A DNA stretch of 64,000 nt, from positions 12,344,544 to 12,408,543 of the forward strand of contig CAKAKS010000039.1 of NCBI GenBank assembly GCA_916700875.1. The letters run 5' to 3'. Within the stretch, counting starts at the first letter, position 1. Every line of letters starts with the position of its first letter. A program made the position numbers and the translations under genes. Positions 22,471 through 33,616 of the stretch are shown piece after piece. Below the pieces are notes generated by a model, which ran no database searches, was not told the DNA's origin, and was given only the letters and a program-made list of their open reading frames with translations. The DNA comes from Sebastes aleutianus (lineage: Eukaryota > Chordata > Actinopteri > Perciformes > Sebastidae).

Positions 22471-23385
22471 TAATGCAGCCTCCGGAGGCTTCCTCTCAGC
22501 CCTTTCAGACAGAGCGATCAGATCTCAATGTCGGCACTGAAGACATGTATTAATACCAGGTGTAAGTGTAATCAGGTTCAATCATATCTAGATACGAGAA
22601 TCATTTTGATATCAGGTGTAAAGGGGGTCTTATGGTACTTCTACATAATCTGGCTAAACTCTGTTTGTGTACAACCTGTTTGAAGTTTTAATGCCTGTTG
22701 AACCTTATTTTACTGCTTTCTGAAACCTTAGCAGTTACTTTGGTGAGTCCAACGTTATCAAACCCGGAACTACAAATAGACCGTTAACGCTTATATGCTG
22801 TTTCCTGCCTTTTTAAGATGTTCACTGTTGATTTTGTCCATGTCTGTGTTCATGTTTTAATCTACTTTCCACACAAGTTTAGTTTAGTTTAATTAACAAG
22901 GGCCATGCACAACACAAGCATTGAGCCAGGCTGCACAAGACCATGAATTTACTTATGCATCATGCTCATATTTGCATAGTTCTGCTGTGTTACATTGTAA
23001 AGCGCTGACAGGAACATGAGATGTCGGTGTGGTTCTCCTGACTCTCCTCTAACAGACAGCTGGCAGGTTGTTGTCGGTGGTTTGAAGAAACTTGTTTATC
23101 CCATGCAGGAGCTTCTTTATGCTGCACTTTGTCTGCTAGACTCTCAGTCAAAGTGCCCTTGAGCTGCAGACCACCACTTACTCTCTGTGCAGCACTCACG
23201 CTGAAGGTTAAGAGCAGTCAGTTTAAATGTCAACAGCACTATAATGTCTAAAAAATGCTGCTGTAACAACTGGCCAAGGGCCAAACAGATGAAGACAAAG
23301 ATCCCTGCAGATTTTTTTTCATCTGGACCAGTTTTTAAGGTCCAAAATAACATAAATCATCTCATCATCTGATCATCTGATCCAT
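22471..23385. other. No gene recognised
   Basis: Short frames only, with no domain or repeat end that I can support. Confidence 0.4.
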
Positions 23386-23795
23386 CCTGGTCTCCTAAAA
23401 ATTACGTTCCCATACAAAGAAACTGCATCAGTTATGTTTTCGAGGGAACGTATTTTCTCCCAGATTACGTTTGTTTTTGTCAAATCACGTCTAATCAAAG
23501 TCCGCATGCGGACTGGTCACTTTGATTTAAGTAGTAGGTCAATCTCCAGCTAACTAAACAGACCAACATAAATTCAACACAATGCAGTTTATTACACCTT
23601 ACATAACTGTGTTGATTAATACCAACATAAAGGCAAAAAAACTACTTAGTTAGGTTTAGGAAAAGCTGGTGGTTTGGGTTAAAATAACTCCGGAAGTGGC
23701 GTAACTTAAGCACGGAAGTTACGTAACAAATAAATCAACGTTGACTTCTGGTTTCACACGGGACATGAACAGCAGTCTCCTGCTGAAAGTCTGGT
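23386..23795 (+). repeat. R-family copy, head plus core
   Basis: The head (ctcctaaaaattacgttccc, attttctcccagattacg) is followed after a gap by the core (acttagttaggtttagg, ggtggtttgggtta, ggtttcacacgggac, cagcagtctcctg). This copy joins the head type to the core used by the inverted-repeat element at 4881-5729. Confidence 0.75.
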
Positions 23796-24540
23796 GGGTT
23801 TTTTTCTGTATGTGGATTCATTGATTTCTTGGGATATATGTGAATTACAATGCATTAGTTTTCGTAGATATAACGAATGGTGTTTGAGATCAGCCTGTGC
23901 AGGTACTGTATGTGTGTGTGTGTGTGTTTGCTGTATTCTCTGTGGATGTGATTGTTTTAAAGGAGCACACAGTAACTGCTGCATGTGAACAGAAACTGGT
24001 TATAAAGCCTGTATGTTGTGTGTGTGGGTGGAGAATTAGTAGCTTCATACTGCGCTTTACATTTCTGCTTATACATATGGATTATTCTTTATGTTTCTTC
24101 CACATTTATTGTATTTTTGCAGCCTTACACATGAGACGGGTTGAGTTTGACACGTGCAATTCACATGAACACGTGATCATTTGTGAAATGTTCCTGGCTG
24201 CTGTTCCAAATGTTTGCAGATTGTACACTGGAGGTTTTGTTTTGGAAATGGGACGAATATTAAAGCGGAGCAGGGAATAGTCATTATCTGAGATTAGCAG
24301 CTGTTTAGGGAAAAGAGCTTTTAACACAGGGCTTGGTATAATAACATTTACATAACACTCTGTGGTAATGCTGTGTGATGTCTCTGGCACAGATAGAAAG
24401 GACTCTGGGCTCCCCGTTATTGGGCGGAGGAAGCCTCGGAGGACGACACTATCCACATCCTGAAGACGCAGGAAACTAGGTTGGCATCTTTAGACAATCA
24501 CCAGGGGAGGAGGAGGAGAAGGAGGAGGAGGAGGGAGGCT
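23796..24540. other. No gene recognised; GT and GGA simple repeats
   Basis: A (TG)n run lies at about 23910-23928 and a GGA-rich run at about 24508-24537. The 127-residue frame at 23897-24280 begins in the GT run and shows no motif that I recognise. Confidence 0.45.
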
Positions 24541-24545
24541 GACCA

Positions 24546-24638
24546 CTTATATGCAGAGTCTCGTCTCGGCTGCCAGCTGCTTCTGTGGAAGATCATTTCC
24601 TGTCAGTAAATCACGATGCAGCCTCACATGGGAGCAAG
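24546..24638 (+). promoter_or_regulatory. Candidate promoter and first coding exon
   Basis: A TATA-like cttatatgcag at 24546-24556 is followed about 60 bp later by ATG at 24616. The short open start (Met-Gln-Pro-His-Met-Gly-Ala) runs into AAG|GTAACG, a good splice-donor match, at 24638/24639. A GGA-rich tract precedes it. The arrangement is what a 5' exon would look like, but nothing downstream in the window clearly continues it and I recognise no gene. Confidence 0.22.
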
Positions 24639-24763
24639 GTAACGGCTTCAGTTCTAGTCAACAATGAGATTTGATAGGTGTTGTTAGTCAGTGTGAGGTC
24701 AGAGCTGAGGAAGAGGATGAAATGACCTCCTGCCAACACAAGTTTTCCTCTTGTGTGCACGGA

Positions 24764-24818
24764 TTTCAGACCACTTCAAAACTCTGACTTCTAGTCAGAG
24801 TTTTGAAGTGGTCTGAAA
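24764..24818. repeat. Perfect 26-bp-arm palindrome with 3-nt loop
   Basis: The left arm 24764-24789 (starting TTTCAGACCACTTC) is the exact reverse complement of 24793-24818 (ending GAAGTGGTCTGAAA), separated only by TCT. Complementarity stops at the next base on each side, so this is an isolated hairpin rather than the tip of a larger inverted repeat. Confidence 0.95.
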
Positions 24819-25315
24819 ATAAAACATTTTAAGTTGAATTAACTCGACATTATTACAACTTATATTTGCTGTGAGGAACTTTCTCAGTCTCAATGTAATA
24901 CTCTATATGACCTATATATAAGTAAACAAGACCATCAGAGAGTTATTCTTGATGCTTGTCATTGGTAGAGGGCCGCCAAAATCAACACAAAATTAAAGTT
25001 CCTCGTTGTAGCTTTAAGATAGTGACAAAATATGTGATGTTTTACAGAGTAAGCCTCTTTTTTAATGAATCATGAATTAATTAATCATGCCTACGAGATG
25101 ATCAGATGATTTTGATCAGATAATCTGAACCAAAAATAGATTTCATATCAACATTTCTACATTTCTTTCACCGTTGTAGTGTTTTAACCGTTCGTGGCGC
25201 TTTTGCCGTTTCAAAACTGCATCCTAAGTTACGCTCACCTGGTTGGTTATGGTGCTATAAAGTGTTTCATTGGTAATAAATTAACTTTATCACAGTAGTG
25301 TGATTTGAATTCACT
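24819..25315. other. No gene recognised
   Basis: AT-rich sequence without supported features. Confidence 0.4.
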
Positions 25316-25319
25316 TAAA

Positions 25320-25882
25320 GCTGCTGTGGGTAGAAATGGAGAAAGTATGAAACGGTCACTATATCCTGACAGTAGTGCATGAGACAGGTAATCAAAAAAC
25401 CATGTGCCTCTGTGTCCTCCGGAGCCGAGCTGGAGTCTGCCGTCCATCTGCCGACGATGAGAGCCGCGAGTCGATCACTCGTGAACTCCGATCAAACGGT
25501 CAAACTAGGCAGCGTTGATCAAATATGAAACAATATTCTGTTACTGTAATGCCTATTTCTTTCCTCAAATGTTTTCAGAAACATGTTTAGCTGTTAAATG
25601 AGAAAGTTTGTGACCCGGCAGCCATGTTGAGAGCAGTTGAGGAAATACCAAGCACCGCCCACCGGCCGGAGCACAGCCAATAGGAACGCTCTCTCTCTCT
25701 GAAATGACCTGTGATTGGCCAAAGTCTCTCGTCCCTGGCTAGATCTTTTAAAGTCTGAAAACAGAGCCATGAGGAAGTGCAGAAGTCTAGTTTTCTCTCA
25801 GAACACTTGAATTACAATATGCTGAAAGGTTATTATGGAGTTTTTGCCCAATGATGCCAAAAATATTCTGCCTACTGCAGGT
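25320..25882. mobile_element. TTAA-flanked MITE (piggyBac-like)
   Basis: TTAA precedes AGCTGCTGTGGGTAGAA at the left, and TTAA follows the right end, whose reverse complement is ACCTGCAGTAGGCAGAA. That is about 14 of 17 matching inverted ends next to TTAA. Inside are caatattctgttactgtaat, gtgacccggcagccatg and cagccaataggaacgctc, which I recall from a common fish repeat. It has no transposase. The minus-strand frame at 25247-25447 lies partly inside it. The piggyBac assignment is inferred from the TTAA. Confidence 0.7.
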
Positions 25883-26870
25883 TTAATTAAGCCAGTTACA
25901 GTAAGTTGGAACTATAAAGTATAGTTTAGTTGGTCGTTAAATACAGTTGAGTAACGGAGGTCCAACTGTTATGTATAAATGAGTTCAGTCTAGTTGCAGT
26001 AGCAGGTCTAATGTTAAACCATCGTAGTTTGGCATGCTGTGTGCTGATAGCGTTGCTGAATAAATCGACTCCATCCAAACTTTCAGAGCACTGTGGTTGA
26101 AAGTACACAGGAAGGCTTGTATACCTTCATGTACTTCTGTTACCTCCAAACCCTGAGCTTCTTTAACCTGCCCTGAAGGGACATTGTGGTATTCATCAAC
26201 CTGGAGGTTATTCTCATATTTGTGTGATTTGGGAAACACACTCTGGCAAGGATGATGTCAATTGGGGGCGCAAGCGTCATTACCGGAGGTCATACAGGAC
26301 AAAAATATGAGAATATTAACAAGGCCGACTGCAATTTCCATTTACCTGCGAAGCAAAGCTTTGACGGGCAGCTTTGAACTGTGTGTCCTGCTGAATCTGG
26401 GCTCATTTTCTCCAGTTTTAAATGTCGACTCTTCAGACTGAACTCTTTCAGTGTTGCACATCAACACAAAGACTCTGATCAGAGTTGACAGTTTAATTCA
26501 GGCCTGGTTGGCTCACAGCGTTCCTGTTTGACCATTTCTAAAAGTCAAAGATGCCGAGGGGCCCTCCTGATGGAAAAAACATCTCAAATGAATCATGAAT
26601 CATAAATGAAGGTTTTATCATCCAGAAAGCTTCAGGGATCACACCTCTGCAGTGTGTTCAGGTCCATGTTCAGGTAGATCTGCTCAGTTTGCTCCTCTAT
26701 AGAGTCACAATAGCAGTATAATCACAGACTCACGTTGGTCACCATGTGCAAGCAGATGAGATTTATTTGACAACTTTTAAATTTTGCACTGTACTTGTTA
26801 CTATTGTACTGACTTTAGATGAATCCCTTTGCATACTGTTGTTGGTTGTAATCACCCTGAGTAAGGCTTG
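25883..26870. other. No gene recognised
   Basis: Short frames at 25926-26239 on the minus strand have no recognisable motif. Confidence 0.4.
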
Positions 26871-26875
26871 GATGC

Positions 26876-27003
26876 AGTGGTGGAACAAGTACTCAGATCT
26901 TTTACTTAAGTAAAAATACCAATACCACGATGCATAAGTACTCCATTACAAGAAAAAGTAATTAATTTAAAATCTTACTTAAGTAAAAGTACAGAGGTAT
27001 TAC
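26876..27003 (+). repeat. Dispersed repeat fragment (agtactcagatc family)
   Basis: The series gtggtggaacaagtactcag, tacttaagtaaaaatacc and gtactccattacaag is also seen as a fragment at 53326-53383, with a probable other half at 32565-32645. I recall it as a common fish repeat. Confidence 0.6.
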
Positions 27004-27010
27004 TGTATAA

Positions 27011-27050
27011 TTAGGGCTGTGAAAGTTAACACGATAATAACACGTCGAGG
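27011..27050 (+). repeat. Q-family terminus fragment
   Basis: The words attagggctgtgaaagttaa and cacgataataacacg match the Q end at 28973. It is truncated after about 40 bp. Confidence 0.6.
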
Positions 27051-28404
27051 GCATAACCTTGTCCTAACTCCCCTTTCACCTTAACCTTTTGTTCTTGCCC
27101 TCACTGTGTCCTTCATCCTAACCGCCACCTTGTCTGCTTTGCCCAGATCCTTACTCCCCATCTATTGGACATCTGTTTGGCTACAAAAACACTTGGACTT
27201 GTAGAAAACTTCTTTGAGAAAACTGAGTGACATTTTGTGTTTTGTGGCAGCTGTTAAAAGAACATGCAGCCTCATAAAGATCAATACTTTATAATACGTC
27301 TGAGATGAAGCTGTGTGTTGAAGTGGCAACTTTAGAAGAGTTTTAATTTACAAGCGACTGAAAATACTTTTCAAGTGTGCTGCTAAACCTGTACCTGTAC
27401 AAAGACAATAAAGGAAATCTAATCTAAACTAAAGGTTAGAGAGAGTCTTTCTTTAAAGCTGAAAGATGAAATGACTCTCTGTAACTGTAAACGAGAGACT
27501 TCACTTGTGACGGATGTCGTTCTTTCATCCCACGTTGTCACAGAGAACGTCTTCAGATGGCGGCGGGGGTTGTTAATGGCCGCCGCACATCCAATCCTCC
27601 CCACCTCAGGGTGCCCATCAGCAGCCGAGCAGCTGGGCGCCGCTCTCCTCTCCGGGGTTAGACATTCAGCTTTTGGATCAAAGCAAGGCGGATAATCTTC
27701 GAAGGCTTCTGATCCCTTCACAGTTACATCAAAGTCAGCTCCTCAGCTTCACACTATTGATTGATGCTCCTCCAGCAGGCGTTGGTTCAAATCTTCGCCG
27801 TGACTCAGATGTGACAAGGTGACGACTCTTCATCAGGCTGTTACCTCCCTGTTAGCCAGGCTTGGGATGTCAGAGAACGTCTTGGACCGAATGTGAATCA
27901 TCTTAATGATCAAAATGGTGACATGCTCTTAACAACCTTTGTGGAGACGCCCTCGAGCAAGGCACTTAACTCTGTAAACGGTGAATCCATGTTTTATCTC
28001 ACCTTTCTTTTTCCTTTTATTACCAACTATCTTCGCAAAGCTCATTTTTTGGGTGGACCGCAGAGGGCCAGCCACACAAACGCAAAAGCCTGTCAATGAG
28101 TGATGAAGTTACACGATTGGTCGGCCGAGTGTTGGAGTTTCCTCATTGGCCGTTGCTCTTTCAAAATGTTGCCTATTTCTCATTTAAAATGTTTTCAGAA
28201 GTAGATTTTGGTAGATTGTTTAGATGGAATAACAGAAAGTTTAAGGCCGCCATGACCCGGTGGACATGTGCCGCTGGATTTAACATTATAGACATGACCA
28301 CTGACTATTAGTGGAACAATTTAGCCACAAATTCACAGACTGACTGAACACGGTCCAGATGTATACTGGGTTTGGACCGAGTCTTGTTTCTCCTTTGAGT
28401 TCTT
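27051..28404. other. No gene recognised; possible fragment of the TTAA element near 28173-28265
   Basis: The stretch tgcctatttct, aaaatgttttcagaa and catgacccgg near 28173-28260 is similar in order to part of the element at 25320-25882. Open frames at 27419-27721 (both strands) show no recognised motif. Confidence 0.35.
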
Positions 28405-28504
28405 TTGTTTCCTCATTTGCTTCACGACCTTCTTCTTTCTTCTTTTACGTCTCCCTTTCCTCCTCTACCTCTCCTCATGTTCCTCATTCTTGTCTTCTTG
28501 TCAG

Positions 28505-28602
28505 ATGAGTGTGAGCTGCAGTTGAATCCAGACAGCAGCCGTATTGATTTGATTGATAGAGCAGCTCAGGCTTCCTCCTCTCCTCTCAGTGGGACTCTTT
28601 GA
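28505..28602 (+). other. Candidate terminal exon, unrecognised
   Basis: A long pyrimidine tract (about 28425-28500) ends in cttcttgtcag at 28504, a strong splice-acceptor match. The following open frame (Asp-Glu-Cys-Glu-Leu-Gln-Leu, then Asn-Pro-Asp-Ser-Ser-Arg) continues about 32 residues to TGA at 28600-28602. The composition is protein-like. I recognise no family and see no partner exon. Confidence 0.25.
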
Positions 28603-28945
28603 CATGTCGGCTCTGTGATAATCAGCTTCTATAGAGAATCCTACTGTCACATTACCCAGACTTTGATGCAGGGATGTAATTTACATACTGTATTTCATGA
28701 AGTTCTCCACATCATAATTTTCAACTCCGACCCCTAAACAATCAACCAGGAAGTCAGAAAGATGATGGGTGTGTTTACAGAGCAAGCACTCACATCATTA
28801 ATATTTATATGGTATAATCATTATAGTGTTGAGTTATGAAGAAGGACGGGAATATGAGCAGGGGGTCTATGGGATCACATTTGATCTCATGGGAGGGCCA
28901 GATACAGACACGTCATTTTAATGACATTCTGCTTGTCATGATAAA

Positions 28946-28971
28946 GCCCTGTCTCCTAAAAATTAAGTTCC
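28946..28971 (+). repeat. R-family head fragment interrupted by a Q element
   Basis: The words gccctgtctcctaaaaatta and agttcc match the R head, and the sequence switches to the Q terminus at 28973. Confidence 0.55.
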
Positions 28972-28972
28972 A

Positions 28973-30055
28973 ATTAGGGCGGTAAATGTTAACTCGATAA
29001 TAACGTGTTAATGCAAATTTGTGTTAAAGCTAGAGTGAAGATACTAGTATGCTAGTACTCATATGAAACTAAAAAAACAACCTTGTCATACTAGCTTGTC
29101 GTGAAGGAGGCTAAATAACGCTACAAACTTTTGTTAATTTTGGTGAGGAAAAACTGACATGGCCATTTTAAAAGGGGTCCCTTGACCTCTGACCTCCAGA
29201 TATGTGAATGAAAATGGGTTCTATGGGTACCCACGAGTCTCCCCTTTACAGACATGCCCACTTTTTAATCATATGCAGTTTGGGGCAAGTCATAGTCAAG
29301 TCAGCACACTGACACACTGACAGCTGTTGTTGCCTGTTGGGCTGCAGTTTGCCATGTTATGATTTGAGCATATTCTTTATGCTAAATGCAGTACCTGTGA
29401 GGGTTTCTGGACAATATTTGTCATTGTTTTGTGTTGTTCATTGATTTCCAATAATAAATATATACAAACATTTGCATAAAGTAGAATATTTGCCCACTCC
29501 CATGTTGATAAGAGTATTAAATACTTGACAAATATTCCTTTAAGGTTCATTTTGAAAAGATAAAAAATGTGTTTTTCATTGAGAGAAAATTACTTTCTTT
29601 TTCCCTTCATGATTTCAATGTGCATGCGGCACTAGCCTCAGGTATCCAGCCGGGAGGCAAAGCATCAAGAGAGTAAAGTTTGCATAAGGAAACATGAGAG
29701 GAAATGTAGGAAATTAGAAAAAACAAAAAAAAGTTTTCTATGGAGGACAGAAGCTGCCAAAATCAAAAATAAATTGCTAAATAAATAAATGACTCGATAA
29801 ATAAATAAATCTCATTAAATGTAGCACAAATAATATTAAAAATAAATGTAGTCATTAATTAATTGATAAAATGTGACATAAATCGATATTTCTGTTTTAA
29901 TTCACTTCTTTATTTATTTATCTTTGTATTAATTCCCTTATGTATTTACTCTTCTGTCCACTCCCATGTTGATAAGAGTATTAAATATTTGACTAATCTC
30001 CTGTTAAGGTACAAAAAATGTGCATTAATTTGTGATTAATCACAATTCATTTTGG
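28973..30055 (+). mobile_element. Q-family element, copy B, containing a U+T block
   Basis: It starts attagggcggtaaatg and carries the same internal series as copy A: cttgacctctgacctcc, gggtacccacgagtctcc, gcagtttgccatgttatg and ccactcccatgttgataag. A U+T block occupies about 29545-29957. The right part of Q (tccactcccatgttgataag) is then repeated before the end at about 30055. That duplication shows the block was inserted into, or recombined with, Q. Confidence 0.75.
29545..29957 (+). repeat. U+T composite block, copy B
   Basis: It matches 16173-16600 in order and orientation: cattgagagaaaattac, atgatttcaatgtgcatg, tatggaggacagaagctgcc, then taaataaat-rich T sequence ending ttatgtatttactcttctg. 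It lacks the last part of T present in copy A. Confidence 0.72.
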
Positions 30056-30844
30056 TTGCTAGCAACTGTGGCTGAATGATTGTCCACATACTTTTTTTCC
30101 TGCATTTTTTTTAGCTTAGTTTTCCTACCTCCATCTGTGATGCTTATTAAAACCGTCGTCCATTCAATCTGCAACATAAACATGTTACACTCTCAGAACT
30201 GAGGGTAAGTGGAGAGCTCCTGTTTCATCTCGGCTGGATGCAGAGATGTTTCTGCAGACTTTTAGATGTGATACACTGGGAGATAATCTGGTGTTTCATG
30301 GAGAGGCGTCAGCGATGTAACTTTAAACTGATCCTTTGCTACATCAGCCTGAGGAGATGTCAAAGCTAAACACTGTTATTTTCTTGAAATCACAGGTTTT
30401 GAGTCTTTCAGCAGCGACAGACTGAAGCGGGGAGACACCAATAAATCAGGATGACTCACAATTAACGAGCTAATTCCCCCTGATCTGTGGCGTGTGAACC
30501 CAGACGCCCGAATTGTACCTGTCAATTATGCTGCTGGAAGGGAGACTATTCTGGGATGTAATAAGATCGACCCTGTGAGATGGGAGAGGAGGTACATATG
30601 CACTGATACGCTGCAGGAGAGATGACTGCTGAGCTCGTCCTTCATGTGTTTGACAGCTTGGACTTTGTTTCAAGTTTCCTGGAGTCTCATTGGCTGTTTG
30701 GGAGGAGGGTTGTGAGCCCCTGTGACCGAAAGGTTGCTGGTTCTGTTACGACGATGATCGGATTTTGTTGTGTTCACTCCATCACTAGAAATGTATGCAT
30801 GTGTGCAACAGATGTGTACCGGGACGAGGAGGCAGTTAGTTAAC
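30056..30844. other. No gene recognised
   Basis: Unique-looking sequence with frames of at most about 70 residues on either strand. Confidence 0.4.
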
Positions 30845-30845
30845 C

Positions 30846-31306
30846 CAACACGTTCTTATCCCAACTCGTCACATACTGACGCTTTGTCAGACCCCTTGGC
30901 GCCACTTTTCGGTCACAGTAAACACATGCTTAATGTTGCTTAGGTTTAGTCAACAAATCCACTTGGTTCGGTTTAGGAAAAAACAACATGGTTGGAGTTA
31001 AAATTACTACGTTTGTGCAGTGAAAACGTGACACGAACAATCAGCTGATTGTAAAGTGAAAGTGAAACGTAACACATAGGACGTGAACAGCGGTCTCCTG
31101 GATCAAAGCCCAGTGTTTGCTGGAACCATCCACCTCTTTCTCTCTTTAAACTACGTCACTTTCCCTGAGTGTTTACTGTTGCCTCAGATGGGTTTACATT
31201 GCAGTTAATAGGTCTCATACCGGCACTAAAGGGTGCTTTGTGTGGCGGTGTCGAACGCCGATGGCCGTTACAAATCATCTGTATTTGACACCCTGGGAAT
31301 GAAAAC
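30846..31306 (+). mobile_element. R-family element with E-type ends
   Basis: It starts acacgttcttatcccaactc and ends ccctgggaatgaaaac, the reverse complement of the partner end at 19876. The interior holds agcggtctcctggatcaaag and ggtttagtcaacaaatcc R words. It is the opposite-orientation counterpart of 19876-20357. The frames crossing it are not supported as genes. Confidence 0.72.
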
Positions 31307-31497
31307 AGCCCAGTTAACCGGCTACCAGCTCCCGCAAGGGATTGGCTCTTTCCGGATGACTGCCCATCACATAAAGAGCCAAGATGGAGTCGGTCTGCAT
31401 GGGGCAGCACACATCTTGTAACATATTCTCGCTTCCGAATTAAAGAATAAGCATAACCTACGGAGCAGGACGAGACATGACAAACGGCTTGTATATC

Positions 31498-31617
31498 CGC
31501 CGTCCTCGGTCTTCCTGTTTCCCTTTTTGAATAATGAATACAGACTACCGCCACCTGCTGGTGAGGAGAGTTATTTCCTCTCACGCAGGCGCAGAACGTA
31601 CGTGCTAACTGGCCGTG
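31498..31617 (+). repeat. Fragment of the GC-rich repeat at 19392-19670
   Basis: It repeats 19468-19589 (tcctcggtcttcctgtttcc through gtgctaactggccgt) in the same orientation with only a few differences, then diverges at both sides. Confidence 0.75.
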
Positions 31618-32237
31618 TATGGACCTTAATACACGTTTCTGAATTAATGTGTAATAAAATCTAATTTTTTTTTTACAATTTAGTCATAAGACTATGACGA
31701 TTAGATGACCTAGTTAGATCGGTTAGGCTTTCTTGTGAATAGAAACAAGATTTTCATCTGAATCCTTCAGTATAAAATAAATCTGTCTCAGCAAATACCA
31801 ACTAGGAGACACAGAACCTGCACAATGTGTGGAAATGAAGTCAGGAAAAAACAAAACAACAACCCTGTAACAATCAGATAGGATGGCAGCTGGATTAATG
31901 GGTAGAAAATGTGTACATTGAGCTGGGGGTGAAGAGGTGGAAAGCGGGCTGATGGTGGGTGGAGGCAGAGATGTGTTCCGACAGCATCAGCACATTTCCT
32001 GCCTCCTCCTGTCAGCTCTTATCTGCCCATCTGCCTGTGATGACTGAAGAGGAGTCTGTGAAAGCACAAGGTTAACATAATGTTGGTGAAATGAGATCTG
32101 CTCCGATAACAGGTCTGAAGCAATCTCTCTGGACAGGAAGTGTTCATTTCCTCTACAGGCTGAAGGTAATTACCTGGCTGGGACTGTTGCATGTGCATGA
32201 TGGGATTTCACTCATTTAGCTTGCTGTTTTTTTTCAG
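31618..32237. other. No gene recognised
   Basis: Unique-looking sequence leading up to a possible splice acceptor at 32237. Confidence 0.4.
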
Positions 32238-32292
32238 GCGGCTGATATCTTTATCTCACGAGACGTGGAGCCAAAGGAGGAGATTTCTGCAG
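32238..32292 (+). other. Candidate 55-nt internal exon
   Basis: A T-rich tract ending ttgctgttttttttcag (to 32237) is an excellent acceptor. CTGCAG|GTCCGT at 32292/32293 is a fair donor. The 55 nt between them are open in two of three frames. Its short length means the signal could easily be chance. No neighbouring exon is recognisable in the window. Confidence 0.2.
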
Positions 32293-32564
32293 GTCCGTCT
32301 GTTCGTTCAACGCGTTGGTCCTCAGTGAGATGCTGTGACGAGAACTGGATGTCAAGTGAAATTATATGTGGACATTCAGGGTCTCCAGAGGATGCATCTT
32401 AATTATCTGGTGACCCCCGTTTCCTCTAGAAGCACCACCATTTAGAACTGTGCACGTGGAACATTACTTAATGTAGCTGGCAGATTCACATTCACTGAGC
32501 ACATTCCTGTTCTCCAGAGGTCGAACCCTTTAGATACACATGTGAAACCATGCTCTAATGTTTG

Positions 32565-32645
32565 TATCGACACTGGTGGTATGTACATAAGTACATTTAC
32601 TCAAGTACAAATCTGAGATACATTTCCGTCTTCTTTCCACTTCTA
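32565..32645 (+). repeat. Dispersed repeat fragment (tactcaagta family)
   Basis: The words aagtacatttactcaagtac and acttctactccacaacatct match, from memory, one end of a common fish repeat whose other end is at 26876-27003. Confidence 0.5.
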
Positions 32646-33477
32646 CTCCACAACATCTCAGAGAAAACCAGTGATTAATAATGCATCAATCACATCATCA
32701 ATATGTATATTAATAATATCACAGGTGGACCACACTGCCTGTTTTTAAATAATATATATATAAATAAATATTCATGACTGTCGACCTGCAGGTAGAATAT
32801 TTAGTGATTATTTAGTGTCCTGCTGAGTCAGCTGTAACTCGGAGCAGGACCGACCTCTGAAATCACCTATTGACGTCTTTTTATGGAATACTTTTCCCCC
32901 AAATAAACATTCTGCTTCCTGGTTATAGTGCATCATTAAAAAGACTCGACAGGAGCGGGAGTGTTCAGGGTCGACTGAGGAAAATCTTACTTCCTGTCTT
33001 CCTTCTCTAACTGCATTTGTTAGATGAAACCTTTATCAGACTAGTGATCACATTAACAACTCAGTCTGATTGAAATGAATTCCTTTCAGATTAAATTAAG
33101 TTCCTGTTCTGAAAGACATTTCATTAAGTTTAAAAATAGTGGCAGAGAACTTTACTGATCAACTCCCTTTTTGATAACTTTCTATTTTTGGAAAATCCAC
33201 TTTCTTCAGCACTCTGCTGTTCGCTGCATTAAATCCGAGCTGCTCTGCTCGCTCTCCCACTGTGATATTTTCAGACTGATGTGTGCTCGATATTTGATTC
33301 AGTCGTGTTTTCTTCTTTCCAGGAGATTCAAGCTGTGTCCCAGTTCCAAACCGCCTGTTTTCAGATCTCTCTGAATCGCTGCTGACAACCCGGATTCAAA
33401 AAGGTCCGACGTTGTGCTCCATTGCGCTGCTGGAGGTCAGAGACTCCACAAGGAACCTTTACGATTTTACATGTGAA
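32646..33477. other. No gene recognised
   Basis: AT-rich, with a ttttcttctttccag acceptor-like site near 33322 but no matching donor or convincing frame. Confidence 0.4.
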
Positions 33478-33616
33478 CCAACACGTTCTCACTCCCAACT
33501 CGTCAAATACCGACGCTTGGTCAGTGGCCCTACGCTTCAAACTATGACACTCTAGGTACAACTCTAGCGTCAGTTTTGGACGTGTCAGGGACGGCGTGTC
33601 ATTTTCCGCTTGTTGC
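33478..33616 (+). repeat. R-family E-type terminus
   Basis: It starts cacgttctcactcccaactc and continues gtcaaataccgacgcttgg to cagggacggcgtgtc. The same domain is found at 50601, 50937 and in reverse at 51519. It directly abuts element X. Confidence 0.72.
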
